NCBI GenBank assembly: GCA_023436925.1
Contig: JAEZHJ010000177.1
Span: forward strand, 1-6,426
DNA: 6,426 nt
Reading direction: 5' to 3'
From: Actinomycetes bacterium
GTDB taxonomy: Bacteria > Actinomycetota > Actinomycetes > Propionibacteriales > Propionibacteriaceae
Shown here: positions 1 to 4,831 of the stretch, one piece after another
How positions within the stretch are numbered: the first letter of the stretch is position 1
Layout: the number at the start of each line of letters is the position of its first letter
The notes under the pieces: generated by a model
What the model was told of the DNA's origin: nothing
Database searches by the model: none
The model's input: only the letters and a program-made list of their open reading frames with translations
Made by a program: the position numbers and the translations under genes

Positions 1-1170
1 GCCGACGACCCGTCCGGGCCCTGGTCCGACCCGGTGCATGTGCCGGGCACGAACGGGATCGATCCCGACCTGGCCTGGGACGAGCACGGCACCTGCCACC
101 TGACCTGGGCCTCCTTCCAGCCCGGCCTGACCGGCATCGTGAGCGCTCCGCTCGACCCCACCACCGGCGAGCTGCTGAGCGCGCCCCGGCCGCTGTGGCA
201 GGGGACCGGGCTTGCCCACCCCGAAGGCCCGCACCTGTACCGGGTGGACGGCTGGTGGTACCTGCTGCTGGCCGAGGGCGGCACCGAGCGCGGGCACTGC
301 GTCACGATCGCGCGCAGCCGAAGCCTGGACGACCCCTTCGAACCGGCGCCCCACAACCCGATCCTGACCCACCGCAGCACCGCCGAGCCGGTGCAGAACG
401 TCGGCCACGCGGACCTGGTCGAACTCGCCGACGGCGCCTGGGCCGCAGTCCACCTGGGCGTCCGCCCGCAGGGTCAGACACCGTTGTTCCACGGGTTGGG
501 CCGGGAGACCTTCGTGGTCGGCATCGACTGGGTGGATGGCTGGCCGGTGGTGGTCGAGGACCGGTACCGGCCCGGCCCCGCCGACCACTCCTTCGTCGAC
601 CGCTTCGAGGGTGAGCAGCTCGACCAGCGCTGGCTCGGGGCGGGGTCGTTCCCCGCGTCGTTCACCACCCTGCTGCGGCCGGGACTCCAGGTGGCCGCCG
701 ACCATCCCGGGCCCGGCAAGTCGCTGGTCGCCTGCCGGGTTCGCGACCAGCAGTGGAGCGCCACCGCGACGATCGAGACCGCGGGCGGCGTCGCCCGGTT
801 CCAGGTGCGGATGGACGACCGGCACTGGTACGGCTTCGAGATCGGGCCGGCTAGGACGGACGCAGTCCTGCAGATCGGTCCGGCTCGGCGGACGGTCGCC
901 GCCATCGACCGGCCGGCCGACACCCCGGCCACCGTGGTCATCACAGCGCTGCCGGGGACGACGAACTCCTTGGGCGCCGACGAGCCCGACCTGATCGAGC
1001 TGTCGATCGTCCACCCCGACGGGAGTGTCCAGGTCATCGGGGCGTTCGAGGGCCGCTACCTGTCCACCGAGGTGGCCGGCGGCTTCCTGGGCCGGATGGT
1101 CGGCGTCGAGGCACTCGACGGGCGTCCGGTGGTCAGGTCCGTCGACTACCAGGCCCGCACGGGTTTCTGA
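1..1170 (+). CDS. Glycoside hydrolase family 43 (beta-xylosidase / alpha-L-arabinofuranosidase-like), 5' truncated by window edge
   Basis: An open frame from base 1 to the TGA at 1168-1170 gives 389 residues; the true start lies upstream. The sequence shows family 43 hallmarks. GIDPDLAWDEHG (about residues 19-30 of the visible part) carries the Asp (D21) that tunes the pKa of the general acid. HPEGPHLYRVDGWWYLLLAEGG (split here as HPEGPHLY, 73-80, and WWYLLLAEGG, 85-94) carries the general acid Glu (E75). NVGHADLVEL (133-142) is the conserved GHAD strand. The catalytic-base Asp, in the first blade, is off the window. From about residue 196 (HSFVDRFEG onward) the protein changes to the beta-sandwich, concanavalin-like C-terminal domain usual in xylosidase-type GH43 enzymes. 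These enzymes invert configuration while removing xylose or arabinofuranose from oligosaccharides; the exact substrate cannot be read here. Because the N-terminus is missing, location in the cell is unknown. It is separated from the next gene by a regulated-looking gap and may form its own transcription unit. Confidence 0.88.
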   Translation, partial: ADDPSGPWSDPVHVPGTNGIDPDLAWDEHGTCHLTWASFQPGLTGIVSAPLDPTTGELLSAPRPLWQGTGLAHPEGPHLYRVDGWWYLLLAEGGTERGHCVTIARSRSLDDPFEPAPHNPILTHRSTAEPVQNVGHADLVELADGAWAAVHLGVRPQGQTPLFHGLGRETFVVGIDWVDGWPVVVEDRYRPGPADHSFVDRFEGEQLDQRWLGAGSFPASFTTLLRPGLQVAADHPGPGKSLVACRVRDQQWSATATIETAGGVARFQVRMDDRHWYGFEIGPARTDAVLQIGPARRTVAAIDRPADTPATVVITALPGTTNSLGADEPDLIELSIVHPDGSVQVIGAFEGRYLSTEVAGGFLGRMVGVEALDGRPVVRSVDYQARTGF

Positions 1171-1183
1171 CCAGCCCGGCTGG
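1171..1183 (+). other. Short GC hairpin directly after the GH43 stop codon
   Basis: CCAGC-CCG-GCTGG can fold into a 5 bp stem with a 3-base loop starting at the first base after the stop. No T-run follows, so it is not a convincing intrinsic terminator. It may slow polymerase, protect the 3' end of the transcript, or mean nothing in such GC-rich DNA. Confidence 0.2.
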
Positions 1184-1205
1184 GGCAGTGTGAGGGGTGC
1201 ATGGG

Positions 1206-1234
1206 TTGCCAAACCGGCAGGCTGAGACTACGTT
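1206..1234 (+). promoter_or_regulatory. Candidate sigma-70-type promoter for the isomerase-kinase-dehydrogenase operon
   Basis: TTGCCA at 1206-1211 matches the TTGACA consensus at five of six positions. Exactly 17 bases later, TACGTT (1229-1234) is a weak -10 match, three of six. Transcription would start near 1241, about 70 bases before the isomerase ATG. The -10 lies inside the first palindrome (1223-1240) and the start point falls against the second (1244-1259), so a bound protein would block polymerase. The weak -10 is the main reason for doubt; it may be constrained by the operator sequence. Confidence 0.4.
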
Positions 1235-1240
1235 ATCTCA
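1223..1240. promoter_or_regulatory. Operator-like palindrome 1 (imperfect)
   Basis: TGAGACTACGTTATCTCA is an 18 bp inverted repeat centred between 1231 and 1232, with seven of nine arm positions pairing. It has TGA...TCA ends and a central CG, the layout typical of LacI-family operators in catabolic gene clusters; the family assignment is inference. It shares GAGACTACGT and the TCTCA end with the second site. It overlaps the candidate -10 element and lies in unusually AT-rich sequence for this window. Confidence 0.6.
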
Positions 1241-1243
1241 CGC

Positions 1244-1259
1244 GAGACTACGTAGTCTC
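1244..1259. promoter_or_regulatory. Operator-like palindrome 2 (perfect 16 bp)
   Basis: GAGACTACGTAGTCTC is a perfect 16 bp inverted repeat centred between 1251 and 1252. Its centre is 20 bp from that of the first site, about two helical turns, so two dimers could bind on nearly the same face of the DNA. The block 1224-1263 can be read as two 20 bp units agreeing at 15 positions, with the first ten identical. With no loop between the arms it is a poor RNA hairpin, which favours a DNA-binding site. The regulator is not in the window. Confidence 0.7.
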
Positions 1260-1312
1260 AACGGCCCTACCGCCTCGCTCCGGTACCGCCACCCCAGGAA
1301 AGAAAGGCCGCC

Positions 1313-2569
1313 ATGCCGTCAGAGTCGCAGTTCGGCGACGCCGAGGACTGCTTCGCCGATCCGGTCCACCGGACCTGGCTGACCGCCCACCGCGAGGGCT
1401 TGCTCGACTTCTACCAGCCGAACGTCTGCCTCCCCACCGGCGGCTACGCCTGGCTCGCCGACGACGGTGAGGCCATCCCGGCCAAGGGCGCCCAGCTCTG
1501 GCTCGGCACCCGGATGATCCACGTCTTCTCCCTGGCCGCCATGCTCGGACGCCCCGGCGCGGTCGAGGTCGTCGAGCACGGCCTCGACTTCTACGTCGAC
1601 GGCGCCGGACGCGACCACGAGTACGGTGCCTGGTACCCCACTGTCGGGGGCGACGAGCCCGGCGACCGCAAGGAGCTCTACGGCATCGCGCAGATGCTGC
1701 TGGCCGGTAGTTCGGCCACGGCGGCAGGCTTCGAGCGGGGTCGTGCCCTGATGGAGGAGGCCCTCGAGGTCATCGACCGGTACTTCTGGCTGGAGGACTG
1801 GGGCCGGTGCGCCGAGGCCTACGACCGGACCTTCACCGAACTCGACACCTACCGCGGCCAGAACGCGAACATGCACCTCACCGAGGCCTACCTGGCCGCC
1901 TACGAGGTCACCGGCGATCCCGAGCACCTCAGCCGTGCCACCCGGATCGCCCGCCACATCGCCGGACGGGCCGCCGATCGGACGGTGCCCGGCTCCTGGC
2001 GGCTGCCGGAACACTTCGACGAGCAGTGGAACCCGCTGCCCGACTACAACATCGACGACCCGCGCCATCCCTTCCGGCCGTTCGGCTCCCAGATCGGTCA
2101 CTGGCTGGAGTGGTCGAAGCTGCTCGTCCAGCTCGCCAACCAGGGCGTCGAGGAGCCGTGGCTGCTGCCGGCGGCGGCCGCCCTGTTCGACGCCGCGGTC
2201 GACGAGGGCTGGCTCGGTGAGGGCGGCTTCTGCTACACGGTCGACTGGGACGGCGTCCCGGTGGTTCGCGAGCGGTACTTCTGGGAACCCCCCGAAGCCC
2301 TCGGCGCCGCCGTCCTGCTGTGGGAGCGGACCGGCGACCAGCGTTACCAGCAGTGGTACCGCCGGTTGTGGGAGTACGCGGACCGCCACGTCATCGACCA
2401 CGAGCGCGGCGGCTGGCACTCGGAGCTCGACGACAACCAGCGTCCGGTCACCTACACCTGGCTGGGCAAGCCGGATCTCTACCACGTCTACCAGGCGACC
2501 CTGTACCCCTTCCTGCCCGCCGGCGTCGGGCTCGCCGGCTGGGCGGCCTCGCAGCGCCGACCAGCCTGA
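1313..2569 (+). CDS. AGE-superfamily aldose-ketose isomerase (YihS / mannose isomerase-like)
   Basis: This 418-residue protein closely resembles the (alpha/alpha)6-barrel isomerases of the N-acylglucosamine 2-epimerase superfamily, above all YihS (about 413 residues in E. coli), which interconverts aldoses and ketoses (mannose/fructose, sulfoquinovose/sulfofructose). Shared blocks in order are LGTRMIHVFSLAAMLGRPGA (64-83), YRGQNANMHLTEA (180-192), EHFDEQWNPLPDYN (233-246), FRPFGSQIGHWLEW (254-267), VDWDGVPVVRERYFW (310-324) and GKPDLYHVYQATL (385-397). H263 and H391 match the two catalytic histidines (H248 and H383 in YihS numbering, from memory); R67, H188 and E266 match active-site residues R55, H176 and E251. 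Two positions near the active site differ from YihS: Pro in place of Arg238 (P253) and Pro in place of Gln379 (P387). This fits a mannose-type rather than sulfosugar substrate, as does the lack of sulfoglycolysis partners here. The ATG follows a purine-rich AAAGG at 1303-1307, five bases upstream. It is the first gene after the operator region and probably cytoplasmic. The actual aldose is not decided by sequence. Confidence 0.87.
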   Translation: MPSESQFGDAEDCFADPVHRTWLTAHREGLLDFYQPNVCLPTGGYAWLADDGEAIPAKGAQLWLGTRMIHVFSLAAMLGRPGAVEVVEHGLDFYVDGAGRDHEYGAWYPTVGGDEPGDRKELYGIAQMLLAGSSATAAGFERGRALMEEALEVIDRYFWLEDWGRCAEAYDRTFTELDTYRGQNANMHLTEAYLAAYEVTGDPEHLSRATRIARHIAGRAADRTVPGSWRLPEHFDEQWNPLPDYNIDDPRHPFRPFGSQIGHWLEWSKLLVQLANQGVEEPWLLPAAAALFDAAVDEGWLGEGGFCYTVDWDGVPVVRERYFWEPPEALGAAVLLWERTGDQRYQQWYRRLWEYADRHVIDHERGGWHSELDDNQRPVTYTWLGKPDLYHVYQATLYPFLPAGVGLAGWAASQRRPA

Positions 2570-2588
2570 GTCCGACAGGAGCACAGCC

Positions 2589-3596
2589 ATGACCGGGATC
2601 GCCGTCGCAGGCAACGCCATCCTCGACCTCTACAAGGTGATCGACTCCTACCCCTCGCCCTCGGCACTGACCTCGGTCCGGTCGGTGACCCCGGCGCCGG
2701 GTGGGTTGCTGTGCAACTGCGCGATCGACCTGGCCCGGCTGGATCCGGAACTGCGGATCCCCGTCGTCGGCCTCGTCGGGGACGATGCCAACGGCGACTA
2801 CCTGCTTGACCAGCTGCGACGCTATCCGGGGATCGACACCAGCCAGCTCGGCCGGGCGGGACAGACCTCCTTCACCGATGTGATGGAGGACCCGGTCGGC
2901 AAGACCAGGACCTTCTTCCAGTTCCGGGGTGCCAACGACCTGCTGGACATTGAGCATGTCGACTTCGATGCCCTGGACGTCGACCTGCTGCACATCGGCT
3001 ACCTGCTCCTGCTGGGCGCCCTCGATTCCTCGGACGCCGAGTACGGCACCCGCCTGGCCCGGCTGCTCGCCGAGGCCAGGCGGCGGGGGGTCAAGACCTC
3101 GATCGACATCGTCAGCGAGCAGTCGGACCGCTTCGCCCGCCTGGTCCCGCCCGCGCTCGCCCACGTCGACTACTGCGTGATCAACGAGCTCGAGGCGTCC
3201 CGCACCACCGGGGTCGAGTTGACCGCCACCGACGGACGGCTGGCCGAGGCAGACCTGCGCAGGGCGGCAGAGGCGTTGCTGGCGATGGGGGTGTCGACCT
3301 GGGTGGTGATCCACTGGCCCGGCGGTGCCGCCGGCCTGGCCGCCGACGGCGAGTGGCAGCTGCTGCCCTCGGTGCTCGTCGACCCCGCCCTGATCAAGAC
3401 CACCACCGGGGCCGGCGACGCCTTCGCCTCCGGCGTCCTCTATGCGGCCTGGGCCGGGCGCGGGCTCACCGAGGCGATGGAGGCGGGGATCGGCGCCGCG
3501 GCGGGCTCCCTGCTGGCGGCCAACGCCACCGACGGCGTGGGCAGCTACGCCGAGGTACTGGCCCGGTACCGCACCGCGCCGCACCGTCCCCTGTGA
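2589..3596 (+). CDS. PfkB/ribokinase-family sugar (probably ketose) kinase
   Basis: This 335-residue protein, a typical length for the family, phosphorylates a small sugar with ATP in the cytoplasm. The N-terminal part has the glycine pair after the lid region (APGGLLCNCA, 36-45, corresponding to the usual GGxxxN) and VVGLVGDDANGDYLL (59-73). The C-terminal signature is TTTGAGDAFASGVLYAA (271-287), where D277 is the predicted catalytic base and GAGD forms the anion hole. The Asp that usually opens this motif (DTTGAGD) is Thr here, preceded by Lys. The Lys that E. coli sulfofructose kinase YihV has near residue 27 is not seen at the aligned place (SPSALTSV), so a sulfosugar role is not supported. 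It lies 19 bp after the isomerase, whose ketose product is its natural candidate substrate. A strong AGGAG (2577-2581) seven bases before the ATG fixes the start. Whether it phosphorylates O1 or O6 cannot be read from the sequence. Confidence 0.85.
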   Translation: MTGIAVAGNAILDLYKVIDSYPSPSALTSVRSVTPAPGGLLCNCAIDLARLDPELRIPVVGLVGDDANGDYLLDQLRRYPGIDTSQLGRAGQTSFTDVMEDPVGKTRTFFQFRGANDLLDIEHVDFDALDVDLLHIGYLLLLGALDSSDAEYGTRLARLLAEARRRGVKTSIDIVSEQSDRFARLVPPALAHVDYCVINELEASRTTGVELTATDGRLAEADLRRAAEALLAMGVSTWVVIHWPGGAAGLAADGEWQLLPSVLVDPALIKTTTGAGDAFASGVLYAAWAGRGLTEAMEAGIGAAAGSLLAANATDGVGSYAEVLARYRTAPHRPL

Positions 3597-3610
3597 GCCG
3601 GCGAGACGCC

Positions 3611-4813
3611 ATGCAGACAGCTGTCATCTTCGGCGCCGGAAACGTCGGACGCGGGTTCATCGGCCAGGTCTTCTCCGAGGCAGGCTTCACGGTCGTCTTC
3701 GTCGACGTCGCCGAAGCGCTGCTGGCCGCGCTGCAGCGAGGCTCGTACCGCCACCTCACCGTCGACAACGACGGGGTCGTCGAGCGCGTGATCTCGCCGG
3801 TGACGGCGGTCAACTCCGCCGACGCGGTCGCCCTGGCCGAGATCGTCACCGGGGCCAGCATCGCGGCGACCTGCGTGGGCGCCCGGGCGTTGCCGCTGGT
3901 CTGCCGGGCCCTGGCCCCCGCGCTGGTGGCCAGGATCGCCGCCGGTGCCGGCCCGCTGAACCTGCTGCTGGCCGAGAACCTCCACGACGCGGTACCGCTG
4001 GTCAGGGGCTGGTTGCAGGAGGCCGCCACCGAACTCGACGATGCCGCGCTGGCCGCCAACCTCGGCCTGGTCGCAACCTCGATCGGACGGATGATCCCGG
4101 CCCCCCGCCCGGAGCTCGCCGCCGCCGACCCCGCCGCGATCGAGGTCGAGCCCTACTGCTACCTCCCCGTCGACCTCGCCGCGGCGGTCGGGGAGTTCCC
4201 CCGGCTCCCAGGGGTGGTCGGGGATCCGTGCCTCGAGTTCGGCTTCTACGGCGACCGCAAGCTGTACCTGCACAACATGGGCCACGCGATGTGCGCCTAC
4301 CTCGGCCGGCTGGCCGGGGATGAGTACCTGTGGCAGTCGGTGGCGCGTCCGGAGGTGCGCAGCATCGTCCGGGAGGCCATGGTCGAGAGCGCGGCCGCCC
4401 TCGCCACCGCCTACGGACGTCCGCTCGGCGGGCTGCTCGACCACGTCGACGACCTGCTCCACCGGTTCGGCAACCGCGCCCTCGGCGACACCGTCGACCG
4501 GGTGGGACGCGACCCGCGCCGCAAACTCGCCGCCGGCGACCGGCTGCTCGGCGCCCTCGCGCTCTGCCTGGCCAACGGGGTCAGGCCGTCGCGGATCTCG
4601 CTCGGGATCGCGGCCGGACTGCACTGGCTCGCGGCGGAGGAGGGGCTGGACGAAGCGGCCCTGATCCGCTGCCTCGACGATCAGCAGGTGACCCGGGACC
4701 CGGCCGTTCGCGACCTCCTGCTGGCCCAGTACCGCAGCCTGTCCGCAGGCCTGGACGCCCCGGCGCAGCTCGCCCTGATCGAGCAGCAGTTTCGCCAGCC
4801 CACCATTCCCTGA
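3611..4813 (+). CDS. mtlD: Mannitol-1-phosphate 5-dehydrogenase family polyol-phosphate dehydrogenase (MtlD-like)
   Basis: This 400-residue protein belongs to the polyol-specific long-chain dehydrogenases, which interconvert a polyol (phosphate) and its ketose with NAD(H). The N-terminal Rossmann domain opens with FGAGNVGRGFIG (7-18), almost identical to E. coli MtlD (about 382 residues). ENLHD (122-126) holds the conserved Asn, and the catalytic motif is RKLYLHNMGHAMCAYLGRLA (216-235), with K217, N222 and H225 in the family spacing. DTVDRVGRDPRRKLAAGDRL (293-312) is another MtlD-specific block, where the basic residues suit a phosphorylated substrate. No PTS mannitol gene is visible and the neighbours are an isomerase, a kinase and a SorE-like reductase, so the substrate may be another hexitol phosphate. 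The symbol denotes the family. ATG 3611 lines up with the start of E. coli MtlD, but the ribosome site before it is weak. An in-frame GTG at 3593 overlaps the kinase stop (GTGA) and would add six residues by coupled translation. Confidence 0.88.
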   Translation: MQTAVIFGAGNVGRGFIGQVFSEAGFTVVFVDVAEALLAALQRGSYRHLTVDNDGVVERVISPVTAVNSADAVALAEIVTGASIAATCVGARALPLVCRALAPALVARIAAGAGPLNLLLAENLHDAVPLVRGWLQEAATELDDAALAANLGLVATSIGRMIPAPRPELAAADPAAIEVEPYCYLPVDLAAAVGEFPRLPGVVGDPCLEFGFYGDRKLYLHNMGHAMCAYLGRLAGDEYLWQSVARPEVRSIVREAMVESAAALATAYGRPLGGLLDHVDDLLHRFGNRALGDTVDRVGRDPRRKLAAGDRLLGALALCLANGVRPSRISLGIAAGLHWLAAEEGLDEAALIRCLDDQQVTRDPAVRDLLLAQYRSLSAGLDAPAQLALIEQQFRQPTIP

Positions 4814-4820
4814 GTGAACC

Positions 4821-4824
4821 GGAG
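4821..4824 (+). promoter_or_regulatory. Ribosome binding site deciding the GTG start at 4832
   Basis: GGAG is followed by a seven-base spacer and GTG at 4832. Another in-frame GTG lies at 4814, directly after the previous stop, but has no such motif in front. The later GTG is therefore preferred, and the protein then begins close to the first beta strand expected for its family. Confidence 0.6.
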
Positions 4825-4831
4825 AACCCAA

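Noticed and set aside
1207..1219. Small inverted repeat TGCC-AAACC-GGCA as a third regulatory site
   Set aside because: A four-base arm is too short to stand out in this composition, and it does not share sequence with the two palindromes.
1262..1310. CGGCC/GGCCG pairing that could cover the isomerase ribosome site, suggesting an RNA switch
   Set aside because: Only five base pairs with a long unstructured loop and no known riboswitch core; such pairing is common by chance at this GC content.
1935..2588. Upstream extension of the kinase frame as a long N-terminal fusion
   Set aside because: The extension is a Ser/Thr/Arg/Pro-rich out-of-frame reading of the isomerase gene. The strong AGGAG and ATG at 2589 and the family N-terminus set the real start.
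1319..2620. Antisense open frame of 433 codons opposite the isomerase
   Set aside because: It mirrors the isomerase gene almost exactly, shows no domain pattern and has no independent upstream signals; it is a codon-bias shadow.
1313..3596. Sulfoquinovose degradation (YihS plus YihV) operon
   Set aside because: The pairing of isomerase and PfkB kinase suggested it, but the aligned sulfonate-context residues differ and no aldolase or sulfolactaldehyde reductase follows. Polyol-phosphate dehydrogenases follow instead.
3353..3610. Upstream extension of the MtlD frame into the kinase gene
   Set aside because: The extra residues are Arg/Gly-rich out-of-frame kinase sequence, and the family Rossmann motif begins seven residues after the ATG at 3611.
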